Assembly (NCBI GenBank): GCA_019745755.1
Contig: JAIESS010000138.1
Coordinates: forward strand, 1-9,741
Direction: 5' to 3'
Source of the DNA: Alphaproteobacteria bacterium
GTDB lineage: Bacteria > Pseudomonadota > Alphaproteobacteria > Paracaedibacterales > JAKBAR01
DNA: 9,741 bases
Part shown: piece by piece, positions 1 through 5,468 of the stretch
Position numbering within the stretch: position 1 is the stretch's first letter
Layout of the letters: every line of letters starts with the position of its first letter
Notes under the pieces: model-generated
Told to the model about the DNA's origin: nothing
What the model saw: the letters and a program-made list of their open reading frames with translations, nothing else
Database searches by the model: none
Program-made: the position numbers and the translations under genes

Positions 1-26
1 AATAATTGATGGCGCATTAAAATCAT
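1..26 (-). CDS. 5' end of a gene running off the left edge (possibly tolC)
   Basis: An ATG at 26-24 on the minus strand opens a frame reading M-I-L-M-R-H-Q-L before the window ends. An AAGGA ribosome binding site (40-36) lies 9 nt upstream, overlapping the stop codon of the rhodanese gene, and the gap between genes is only 12 bp. This looks like the third gene of the pcm-rhodanese unit. In many alphaproteobacteria the gene after this pair encodes a TolC-type outer-membrane efflux protein, and a signal peptide would be expected to start here. Eight codons cannot confirm the product; the start site is better supported than the name. Confidence 0.45.
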
Positions 27-38
27 TGTTTTGTTTCC

Positions 39-371
39 TTAATATCGTGGCATAGCTTTATCGATCTCTACAGCCCATTTTTCAAGGCCTCCATCAAGGC
101 TTGTTACATAAACAAACCCGTGTTCCCGTAGTATCAAAGCCGCCTGCATACTTCTTACTCCATGGTGGCAAATCGTTACAATGGGTTTGGAACGTTCCAC
201 CTTATGTAAGTTTTGCTCAAGATTTCTTAACGGAAGGTTAACGCTGCCATAAATTTTACACAAATTAAATTCTAATTCTTCACGAACATCAACAAGATTT
301 ATATCACCCCCCTCATCTAAAAGCTTTTTGAGGTCTGTCGGCGTAATACGATCGTTTTTAAATAGGATCAT
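39..371 (-). CDS. single-domain rhodanese-like sulfurtransferase
   Basis: A 110-residue cytoplasmic protein consisting of one rhodanese domain. The domain begins with the ITPTDLKKLLDEGGD segment (residues 9-23), followed by LVDVRE (26-31), the conserved Asp-Val-Arg strand. The active-site loop is C68-H-H-G-V-R73-S74, the six-residue loop typical of sulfur-carrying rhodaneses, with Cys68 as the expected persulfide carrier. The C-terminal GGLEKW (94-99) is also typical of the family. The length matches GlpE/PspE-size single-domain proteins. Its ATG (371-369) overlaps the TGA of the upstream pcm-like gene as ATGA, so translation is probably coupled. The sulfur donor and acceptor cannot be told from sequence. 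Confidence 0.9.
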   Translation of the reverse strand: MILFKNDRITPTDLKKLLDEGGDINLVDVREELEFNLCKIYGSVNLPLRNLEQNLHKVERSKPIVTICHHGVRSMQAALILREHGFVYVTSLDGGLEKWAVEIDKAMPRY

Positions 372-1054
372 AGGCTAAATATCTTTTCTTCTGTAAAACC
401 TGTTAAGGGCATTGTTCTCTCAAAAGAGTCATGATGCATATGCCCTTCTTTTGTACAGGAAAAAATTCCCAAAGGCTCCTTTAAATAAATACTTACAAGC
501 TTTCCTTGTGGGCGTAACTGTGTAAGAAGATTTTCCGGCACATAACCTATACCCCCTTCAACCAGAATATAATCAAACAATTCATGATCAGGCAACCCTT
601 TCGTCAAGATATCATTTTCAATAAAAAGAAAATCATCAAAATTTGTTTGGCCGTAAAAGTGATCAAAATAGCGCTGGAAGGCCATTTGAGCAAAGCTATA
701 CAACAAATTGTTCCCCTCAATACCGTACACTTTGGCTCCAAGCTCATAGGCTAAGGCTAGACTATACCCCGTCCCAAAACCAATAATGAGAATTTTTGGA
801 GTATTGCGAAAATCGATGAGATTAAAAAGTTTGGCAATCTTCCGAGCAGACAAAAGAACGCGAGGCGAAGGCTCCTTTGTAATGGGTATGTCTTTATCAA
901 GATAGCCAAGATTTTGATAGTGGGAATCTAAAAAAAATTCTCTTGGCACTTTTTGAAAAGCCCCCAAAATAGCAGGATTTACAATTTTTTGAGGTTGCAG
1001 CTGCCCCTTGATCATTTGAGTACGCATATGATTAAAATCAACACCAGCCAGCAT
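368..1054 (-). CDS. protein-L-isoaspartate O-methyltransferase family protein
   Basis: A 228-residue SAM-dependent methyltransferase of the Pcm family, in the divergent form common in alphaproteobacteria. Residues 10-41 (MRTQMIKGQLQP... to ...VPREFF) match the family N-terminus. Motif I is LIIGFGTGYS (89-98), with the acidic ribose-binding residue E113. Motif II is FDYILVEGG (160-168), followed by the LLTQLRPQGKLV segment (176-187). The Ser-Gln-Pro segment that canonical Pcm uses to bind isoaspartyl substrate is replaced by SPRVLLSARKIAKL (63-76), so true isoaspartyl repair activity is uncertain. No good ribosome binding site precedes the ATG at 1054, and Met10 (ATG at 1027) is a possible alternative start. 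It is coupled to the rhodanese gene by a 4-bp overlap. Confidence 0.85.
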   Translation of the reverse strand: MLAGVDFNHMRTQMIKGQLQPQKIVNPAILGAFQKVPREFFLDSHYQNLGYLDKDIPITKEPSPRVLLSARKIAKLFNLIDFRNTPKILIIGFGTGYSLALAYELGAKVYGIEGNNLLYSFAQMAFQRYFDHFYGQTNFDDFLFIENDILTKGLPDHELFDYILVEGGIGYVPENLLTQLRPQGKLVSIYLKEPLGIFSCTKEGHMHHDSFERTMPLTGFTEEKIFSL

Positions 1055-1110
1055 GAATTTATTTAATTAAAGTTTTTCTAAGGAAATAGTACGAAAAAAC
1101 ATCTTGTAAT

Positions 1111-1139
1111 GCTAATGCTTTGTAGTGGATTAGCTTTTT
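1111..1139 (+). terminator. possible intrinsic terminator hairpin, plus strand
   Basis: GCTAAT (1111-1116) and ATTAGC (1129-1134) form a 6-bp stem with a 12-nt loop, followed directly by TTTTT (1135-1139). The shape is terminator-like in the plus direction, but no plus-strand gene ends just before it. It may stop antisense transcription from the pcm region before the brnQ-1 leader promoter. The stem is short and AT-rich. Confidence 0.3.
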
Positions 1140-1183
1140 AGAAGGCATCACAAGCAATACAACGTCATGGTTGACAAAATAAA

Positions 1184-1213
1184 TTGATATCTAAATGCTG
1201 CAACTTTTATAAT
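1184..1213 (+). promoter_or_regulatory. alternative upstream promoter for the brnQ-1 leader
   Basis: TTGATA (1184-1189) and a perfect TATAAT (1208-1213) are separated by 18 bp. Transcription would start near 1220 and give a 5' UTR of about 37 nt before the leader-peptide ATG. A second TATAAT lies at 1216-1221. The surroundings are very AT-rich, which raises the chance of a random match, and unlike the TTGACA at 1221 this arrangement has no counterpart upstream of brnQ-2. Confidence 0.4.
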
Positions 1214-1220
1214 ATTATAA

Positions 1221-1249
1221 TTGACAAATTTTTTGCAGGGCATCATAGT
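1221..1249 (+). promoter_or_regulatory. probable promoter of the brnQ-1 leader
   Basis: A perfect TTGACA (1221-1226) is followed after 17 bp by CATAGT (1244-1249), a 4/6 match to the -10 consensus. The start of TTGACA is 36 nt before the leader ATG at 1257. The brnQ-2 leader has TTGACA 35 nt before its ATG, also with a weak -10. This shared geometry puts the transcription start at or within a few bases of the ATG, meaning leaderless translation of the leader peptide. The retained spacing is the best argument for this promoter over the one at 1184. Confidence 0.6.
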
Positions 1250-1256
1250 TAAAGGG

Positions 1257-1310
1257 ATGAAAAAATATTCCTTAAACCTTATTGTTGTCCTCGTGAGTGT
1301 CGTCGGCTAG
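1257..1310 (+). CDS. brnQ-1 leader peptide (17 aa, valine-rich)
   Basis: A short frame encodes MKKYSLNLIVVLVSVVG followed by TAG. Nine of 17 residues are branched-chain: five Val, three Leu and one Ile, clustered at residues 8-16. It aligns without gaps to the 17-residue leader of brnQ-2 (MQRDFLNLIVIASIIIG), sharing M1, the L6-V10 block LNLIV, and G17 before the stop. AAAGGG directly abuts the ATG, too close for normal Shine-Dalgarno use, which agrees with leaderless initiation from the promoter at 1221. The stop codon sits in the loop of a hairpin (1302-1316). This is the expected design of an attenuator peptide whose translation reports the supply of charged Val, Leu and Ile tRNAs. The function is inferred and rests on the two-copy conservation. 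Confidence 0.8.
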   Translation: MKKYSLNLIVVLVSVVG

Positions 1311-1329
1311 ACCGACACAGATTTTTTCA
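1258..1329 (+). promoter_or_regulatory. attenuator-like RNA structure upstream of brnQ-1
   Basis: Two helices can be drawn. The outer helix pairs TGAAAAAAT (1258-1266, in the first leader codons) with ATTTTTTCA (1321-1329), nine uninterrupted pairs. The inner hairpin pairs GTCGG (1302-1306) with CCGAC (1312-1316), the loop CTAGA holding the leader stop codon; GTGTCG (1297-1302) with CGACAC (1313-1318) is an alternative register. The inner hairpin is followed by ACAGATTTTTT, so it could act as a terminator when its U-run is not held in the outer helix. A ribosome starting the leader would open the outer helix, and one stalled on codons 8-16 would cover the 5' arm of the inner hairpin. Both helices are retained, with compensatory changes, upstream of brnQ-2. 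Which state terminates is not resolved. Confidence 0.7.
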
Positions 1330-1428
1330 CCCTTATTTTCCCCATAAAAAATAGACAAGCAAGATTCAAGTATTTGGCTGTAGAGCACTATACTAGCACC
1401 CTTCAATTTCTTTCTCGGAGACACGACG

Positions 1429-2619
1429 ATGACAACGATAACACATAATTCACGGTTTATTTTCACCTATGGTTTTGCCCTTTTTGCCATGTTTTTTGGC
1501 TCGGGTAATTTAGTGTTTCCCCTTCAAATTGGCCAGTCAAGCAGCATGTATTGGTTCCTTGGTTTTTTAGGGTTAATACTTACAGGGATTTTACTTCCCT
1601 TCCTTGGTTTGTTTGTCATTAAGCTCCATCGCGGAAACTATCATTCATTTTTCAAGGAAGCGGGGCCCTTAGCTGGTATTGTTTTACCTTTATTTACTCT
1701 CTCGCTCCTTGGCTCTTTTGGCGTTGTACCACGGTGTATCACCGTTGCTTTTGGCGGTGTAAGTGAGATTTTTCCTGGGCTTCCCTTATTTTTGTTTAGC
1801 CTTATTTTTTGTGCTCTCACTTTTTTTCTTTGTCTCAAAGATACGTTTATGGTGAAAATAATCGGCACGTGGATGAGCCCTATCTTGCTTCTGACACTTT
1901 CGGTTTTAATTATGATTGGCATCTATGAAGCCCCTGCCATTATCCCATCAGCGCTTCCTCATGGATGTGAAGCATTTTCAAATGGATTCTTAACCGGTTA
2001 TCAAACCATGGATTTGTTTGCGGCTTTTTTCTTCTCAGCATTAATTTTTGCACAAATACAAAAGGCCATGGATACAGACGATCATAAAGCCGTGATTCGG
2101 TTTGCTATTAAGCCAAGCATGATAGGAGCTGGGCTGCTTGCTCTCATTTATCTAGGATTTGTTTTTCTTGGGGCCCATTACACAGATCTTATTCAAGGTG
2201 TGACACCTGAATCTATGCTCCCAACTATTGCTCATCATGCAATGGGCCATTATGCCAGCATTTTTCTCGGTATTGCCATTCTCTTTTCATGCCTTACTAC
2301 CGCTGTGGCACTGAACAATATTTATGCGAGGTATCTCACCAGTTTATTTGTGGGAGAAAAAGCTGGGGAGAACAAAGGTTCAAAAGAACAAAAATGCTTT
2401 ATTTTTACGCTTCTGGCAACAACAAGCACATCGTTTACTTTATCTCTTTTGGATTTCAAAGGTATTGCAGCCTTCCTTGCGCCTGCCCTTGAAATGTCTT
2501 ATCCGGGAATTATTGCTCTCACCATCCTTAGCATTGCACTTAAAGGTCATGAAAAACTTAAGATGTATTCTTTTTACGGTATAACAGCGGCGATGATTCT
2601 TTATTGGGTGTTGGGGTAG
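1429..2619 (+). CDS. brnQ: branched-chain amino acid transporter, BrnQ (LIVCS) family, copy 1
   Basis: A 396-residue polytopic inner-membrane protein of the LIVCS family, cation-coupled importers of Leu, Ile and Val. The family N-terminus is GFALFAMFFGSGNLVFP (15-31). Other motifs shared with the second copy are FGVVPRCITVAFGG (97-110) and GYQTMDLFAAFFFSALI (190-206). Hydrophobic helices run throughout, ending near residue 396; many family members are about 430-440 residues, so this is a shorter form. GGAGA (1417-1421) lies 7 nt before the ATG and fixes the start. The gene lies behind a leader peptide of branched-chain codons, which independently supports the substrate class. It is convergent with the threonine dehydratase gene 44 bp downstream. 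Substrate preference among Leu, Ile and Val is not readable from the protein. Confidence 0.92.
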   Translation: MTTITHNSRFIFTYGFALFAMFFGSGNLVFPLQIGQSSSMYWFLGFLGLILTGILLPFLGLFVIKLHRGNYHSFFKEAGPLAGIVLPLFTLSLLGSFGVVPRCITVAFGGVSEIFPGLPLFLFSLIFCALTFFLCLKDTFMVKIIGTWMSPILLLTLSVLIMIGIYEAPAIIPSALPHGCEAFSNGFLTGYQTMDLFAAFFFSALIFAQIQKAMDTDDHKAVIRFAIKPSMIGAGLLALIYLGFVFLGAHYTDLIQGVTPESMLPTIAHHAMGHYASIFLGIAILFSCLTTAVALNNIYARYLTSLFVGEKAGENKGSKEQKCFIFTLLATTSTSFTLSLLDFKGIAAFLAPALEMSYPGIIALTILSIALKGHEKLKMYSFYGITAAMILYWVLG

Positions 2620-2629
2620 GAAGATAAGT

Positions 2630-2655
2630 GGGGGGGGCCTTTTTTATCCCCCTCC
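2630..2655. terminator. strong GC hairpin between convergent brnQ-1 and threonine dehydratase genes
   Basis: Eight G residues (2630-2637) can pair with CCCCCTCC (2648-2655), giving seven G-C pairs and one G-T wobble around a 10-nt loop containing TTTTTT. It starts 11 bp after the brnQ-1 stop and lies 9 bp from the end of the convergent gene, as expected for a shared bidirectional terminator. Neither side has a clean U-tract directly after the stem, so factor-independent termination is not certain. The G8 run may be prone to length variation. Confidence 0.4.
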
Positions 2656-2663
2656 CTATAGCA

Positions 2664-3623
2664 TCATGCCGTTAATAACGTAACGAGGAGGCTATTGTCC
2701 ACATTACCTCCACAAAGAATAATGCCAACATTTTTTTTGTAAAATACATGTTTATTCTCCATAAGAGCCGCCACACCCGCCGCCCCAGCGCCTTCCACGA
2801 CTTGTTTATCGTGTATCAATAAATGTACGATAGCCTGCTTAATGCCTCGTTCAGGTACGACAAAAATATCCAAAAGAACATCGTTTAAAAGATCACTTGT
2901 GTACACACCTGGTTTCTTCACAGCAATACCCTCTGCAATCGTTATATCTGGCTTTGCTGTGCTGGATCTGTATAAAAAGAGCTTTTCCGCCATCTCTGGG
3001 GCAAATTCACTTTGAACACCATAGATTTCACATAATGGCCATCTAGCACTAAGAACACGGCCAATCCCAGCCGCAAGTCCTCCACCCCCCACAGGAATAA
3101 TCACAGCGTCCAAAGGTTTTCGGTGCTGCTCCACGAGTTCTATACCAATGGTTCCCTGCCCCGCAACAATAAGAGGATCCTCGTAAGGATGTATTAGGGT
3201 CATATTTTTCTTTTTTGCAATTTCCTCACCCTTGACAAAGGCTTCGGCCAAGTGCCTTCCGTGAAAAACAATTTGTACTCCAAGGGCTTCACAAGCTTTA
3301 ATTTTATTTGAAGGCGTCCCATTAGGCATAACAACAATAGCGCTAATCCCCATGGATTTACAGTGATAGGCTACAGCCTTCGCATGATTGCCTGCTGATA
3401 CCGCTACAACACCTCTTTTTTTGTCCTCGTCGCTCAGAGAGCGTAGTTTGATATACGCCCCACGTGCTTTAAAAGAATGGGTAATTTGTGTATTTTCAAG
3501 TTTAAGAAAGACATTCCCCTCGATCATCGTAGATAGGGACGGAGAATGCATAAGGGGAGTAACACTTGTGATGCTTACTAAATCGCGCTGCGCCTTAAGA
3601 AAATCATCGTAGGTGAGGGACAT
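2664..3623 (-). CDS. threonine dehydratase (PLP-dependent, no ACT domain)
   Basis: A 319-residue fold-type II PLP enzyme. It likely deaminates threonine (and serine) to 2-oxobutyrate (or pyruvate) plus ammonia. The PLP lysine is K52 in THSFKARGAY (48-57). The cofactor-contacting SAGNH is at 76-80, the phosphate-binding glycine loop GGGG at 179-182, and the closing CGGNVD at 304-309. It ends right after the catalytic domain, so it lacks the ACT domain of biosynthetic IlvA and resembles catabolic TdcB in length; serine racemase or serine dehydratase activity is possible. I chose ATG 3623 because AAAAGGA (3638-3632) lies 8 nt upstream; an in-frame TTG at 3626 is an alternative. It sits between two BrnQ genes, whose substrates include isoleucine, made from 2-oxobutyrate. 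No branched-chain leader precedes it. Confidence 0.88.
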   Translation of the reverse strand: MSLTYDDFLKAQRDLVSITSVTPLMHSPSLSTMIEGNVFLKLENTQITHSFKARGAYIKLRSLSDEDKKRGVVAVSAGNHAKAVAYHCKSMGISAIVVMPNGTPSNKIKACEALGVQIVFHGRHLAEAFVKGEEIAKKKNMTLIHPYEDPLIVAGQGTIGIELVEQHRKPLDAVIIPVGGGGLAAGIGRVLSARWPLCEIYGVQSEFAPEMAEKLFLYRSSTAKPDITIAEGIAVKKPGVYTSDLLNDVLLDIFVVPERGIKQAIVHLLIHDKQVVEGAGAAGVAALMENKHVFYKKNVGIILCGGNVDNSLLVTLLTA

Positions 3624-3734
3624 CAATCAAGTCCTTTTGTAGGATATGCAGTTCATATCAACACTATCTCGGTACATCTTATAGTTTATCTTAGCTTTTC
3701 AATATTTAAGGAAAAGTTAACAAAAATGATCACA

Positions 3735-3754
3735 CTACCCCTCAGTGGGGGTGG
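3735..3754. repeat. GC hairpin in the divergent control region
   Basis: CTACCCC (3735-3741) pairs with GGGGTGG (3748-3754): six Watson-Crick pairs and one wobble around a 6-nt TCAGTG loop. It lies between the divergent threonine dehydratase and 81-residue protein genes, about 110 bp upstream of each. It has no U-tract directly next to it on either strand. It could be an operator-like site or part of a 5' UTR; its role is unknown. Confidence 0.35.
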
Positions 3755-3857
3755 ATTAAGATAAAAGAATATCAAGAAGATTTTAATTTTTAACGAAATT
3801 TTAATATATCCTGTGATACATTGGCGTTAGAATCACGTCCCTTAAGGAATAAAGAAA

Positions 3858-4103
3858 ATGCTTATCCCAGAGCCCGTAACCCTTATTATGTTAGCAACAC
3901 TTGCTGCTGGTAATGCCTATGAAGGATACAAGTGGGAGCATCCCAAGGATCCAGAACCACCTGTTTATTATGTTTATGATCCTGTTTATTTTCAACTAGG
4001 GGATGAAAAAAGTTGCGGCGATGAAACCAATGGTCCTTGCTGCGCACCTGTGAAACCTATTGCTGTGTCAAAGGATAAACCCTGCACAAAGTGTAAGGGC
4101 TAA
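3858..4103 (+). CDS. small cysteine-containing protein of unknown function
   Basis: An 81-residue protein I do not recognise. AAGGA (3844-3848) lies 9 nt before the ATG, so translation is well supported. Residues 5-20 (EPVTLIMLATLAAGNA) are hydrophobic and could be a membrane anchor or an atypical signal segment, though no basic residue precedes them. Residues 30-48 are rich in Pro, Tyr and Asp. The C-terminal third has five cysteines: C53, the pair C61-C62, and C76 and C79 in a CxxC (PCTKCKG). This could bind a metal or form disulfides if exported. It is a single gene, divergent from the threonine dehydratase gene and convergent with brnQ-2, so neighbours give no firm clue. Confidence 0.7.
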   Translation: MLIPEPVTLIMLATLAAGNAYEGYKWEHPKDPEPPVYYVYDPVYFQLGDEKSCGDETNGPCCAPVKPIAVSKDKPCTKCKG

Positions 4104-4125
4104 GCTACATAAAATCGCTCATAAA

Positions 4126-4172
4126 AATAATGAGAATACGTGCCTGTCATCAAGGAACATACTCTCGTTATT
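4126..4172 (-). terminator. inverted repeat after brnQ-2, possible terminator
   Basis: A 13-nt arm at 4126-4138 (AATAATGAGAATA) faces 4160-4172 (TACTCTCGTTATT): 12 pairs including one wobble, one mismatch and a 21-nt loop. Read on the minus strand it starts 11 nt after the brnQ-2 stop and runs into a TTATTTTTATG tail, so it most plausibly ends the brnQ-2 transcript. It could also slow plus-strand transcription from the 81-residue protein gene. The stem is AT-rich. Confidence 0.4.
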
Positions 4173-4182
4173 CATTTACTCT

Positions 4183-5340
4183 TCAGCGTACCCACGTCAT
4201 GATGAGGGATAGGCCAAGGACACTCCAAAATACGATTTTGCTATAATTAATTTTGAACCAAAAAGTTAAAATATGATGCATAGCAAGGGCGATGAGTGCG
4301 GGATAAGTGAGCTCTAGCACTGTACCAAGAACCTTGCAAATTGTTGAAAAACCAAGTTGTGCCACCACAAATGTGATTCCCACGGTCAAAAGAATGCATA
4401 TATTGTTTGATAGATTGAAGCGCAACCGCTCTTTTGCAATATCAACTCGTACAAACTCCGCAAAAAGATTCGCTAAGATCACCGTTGTTGCGAGGCATGA
4501 CACAGCAAGGGTTGTGCTCACCACAACAAGGGCATACTTCCCAAGAGTTAGCCCGGCGATGGAAGCAAGAAGGGCTTCCGGACTTGCTGTTGTTAAGTGC
4601 GGCGCATAACTTGCCCCAAGCATAATAAATCCTACGTAGATAGCGGTGAGCAAAAAGGCGCCCATGAGAGATGCTCCAAGACTTGAACGAAGGAGTAGTT
4701 TCACGTCGGATTTGTCCTCTAAATGATCACGCAAATAATAAACGATCGTAGCAGAAAAGAAAAATGCCGCCATAAGGTCCATGGTTTGATAGCCCGTGCT
4801 AAAGCCAAGATTAAAGCTATCGATAGGGGCCATAGCACTAAACTCTGCTGGGCTTGCAAGATAAAGGCCAAAGAGAATGAGGATGACGATGCCCCCTAGT
4901 TTAAAAGGGGTTAGAATAAGGCCGATGATGCTCACCACCTTCCCCGGCCTTAGGATCAGGAGACCTGCAAGGACACAGAAGATAGCGCTAAAAACCGAAA
5001 AAGAAAATGCAGGCCATACCAATTGAACACCACCATACGCGACGGTGATACACCGTGGCATGACGCCAAAGGGGCCCATCAAGGCAAGCATAATAAATGT
5101 AAGAAGGAAACCCGTGTTCGCCCCAAGGGTTGAAAAAAATTTCTCCCGATGCCCCTCAAAAGCAATCATGGAAATGAGACCGAGGAAGGGCACAATGACC
5201 GCAGTAATGAAAAAGCCGCACATGGCGTAGTTTGCATGGCTCAATGTTTGTGTTCCAAGGAGCAAAGGAAAGACCAAATTGCCGGATCCAAAAAACATGG
5301 AAAACATGGCAAATCCGGCTGTTAAAACCGTTTTAAACAT
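4183..5340 (-). CDS. brnQ: branched-chain amino acid transporter, BrnQ (LIVCS) family, copy 2
   Basis: A 385-residue polytopic inner-membrane protein, paralogous to the product at 1429-2619. Shared blocks are GFAMFSMFFGSGNLVFP (9-25), FGVMPRCITVAYGG (91-104) and GYQTMDLMAAFFFSATI (183-199); outside them the two differ considerably, so this is not a recent duplication. AAAGG lies 7 nt before the ATG. Like copy 1 it is shorter than many family members yet keeps the family motifs and a hydrophobic C-terminus, so it is probably functional. Its own leader, 69 nt upstream, encodes an isoleucine-rich 17-residue peptide. It lies downstream of flgH on the same strand, but the dedicated TTGACA box suggests separate transcription. 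Confidence 0.92.
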   Translation of the reverse strand: MFKTVLTAGFAMFSMFFGSGNLVFPLLLGTQTLSHANYAMCGFFITAVIVPFLGLISMIAFEGHREKFFSTLGANTGFLLTFIMLALMGPFGVMPRCITVAYGGVQLVWPAFSFSVFSAIFCVLAGLLILRPGKVVSIIGLILTPFKLGGIVILILFGLYLASPAEFSAMAPIDSFNLGFSTGYQTMDLMAAFFFSATIVYYLRDHLEDKSDVKLLLRSSLGASLMGAFLLTAIYVGFIMLGASYAPHLTTASPEALLASIAGLTLGKYALVVVSTTLAVSCLATTVILANLFAEFVRVDIAKERLRFNLSNNICILLTVGITFVVAQLGFSTICKVLGTVLELTYPALIALAMHHILTFWFKINYSKIVFWSVLGLSLIMTWVR

Positions 5341-5389
5341 AACTCAACCTTTATCGTTAGGTGTGGATTTTATAAATGTAAGATGAGGG

Positions 5390-5461
5390 TGCAAAGAATT
5401 GATCGGCCTTAGCCGATAATAATAGAAGCAATAACGATGAGGTTTAGAAAATCTCTTTGCA
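5390..5461 (-). promoter_or_regulatory. attenuator-like RNA structure upstream of brnQ-2
   Basis: This is the counterpart of the brnQ-1 element. TGCAAAGAG (5461-5453) at the start of the leader frame pairs with TTCTTTGCA (5398-5390), eight Watson-Crick pairs plus one G-U. The inner hairpin pairs ATCGGC (5417-5412) with GCCGAT (5407-5402); its TAAG loop holds the leader stop codon. Against brnQ-1 the outer helix has A-U to C-G and A-U to G-C exchanges, and the inner stem a G-C to A-U exchange, so pairing is kept while sequence changes. Beyond the outer helix both leaders share CACCCTYATYTT. The tail after the inner hairpin (CAATTCTTTG) is less U-rich than in brnQ-1, so simple intrinsic termination is less obvious here. 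Confidence 0.7.
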
Positions 5462-5462
5462 T
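5409..5462 (-). CDS. brnQ-2 leader peptide (17 aa, isoleucine-rich)
   Basis: The frame from ATG (5462-5460) to TAA (5411-5409) encodes MQRDFLNLIVIASIIIG. Eight of 17 residues are branched-chain: five Ile, two Leu and one Val. It is the same length as the brnQ-1 leader and aligns without gaps, with LNLIV (6-10) and the terminal Gly-stop retained. The run of three Ile codons (14-16) lies just before the stop, inside or next to the inner hairpin. No Shine-Dalgarno sequence lies at normal spacing (TTTAGAGA precedes the ATG), and a TTGACA box starts 35 nt upstream, so translation is probably leaderless. It is interpreted as a control peptide sensing mainly isoleucyl-tRNA. It is too short to be expected in standard gene calls. 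Confidence 0.8.
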   Translation of the reverse strand: MQRDFLNLIVIASIIIG

Positions 5463-5468
5463 TCTCTA

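Noticed and set aside
39..371. Functional link between the rhodanese and the YeeE-like fragment as a sulfur-handling system
   Set aside because: YeeE/YedE proteins often neighbour rhodaneses, but here they lie about 9 kb apart, in different transcription units, and the YeeE-like gene is truncated.
1272..1466. 64-residue minus-strand frame across the brnQ-1 leader
   Set aside because: It is antisense to the leader peptide, hairpin and brnQ-1 start; it begins inside the conserved leader and has no ribosome site of note.
2289..2584. Two overlapping plus-strand frames in the 3' part of brnQ-1
   Set aside because: Out-of-frame shadows of brnQ-1, which continues uninterrupted to 2619 with a hydrophobic C-terminus, so no frameshift is needed.
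3623..3760. Possible third branched-chain leader upstream of the threonine dehydratase gene
   Set aside because: The frames upstream (for example one starting MYRDSVDMN) show no Leu/Ile/Val cluster, and there is no TTGACA-ATG spacing or stop-codon hairpin like that of the brnQ leaders.
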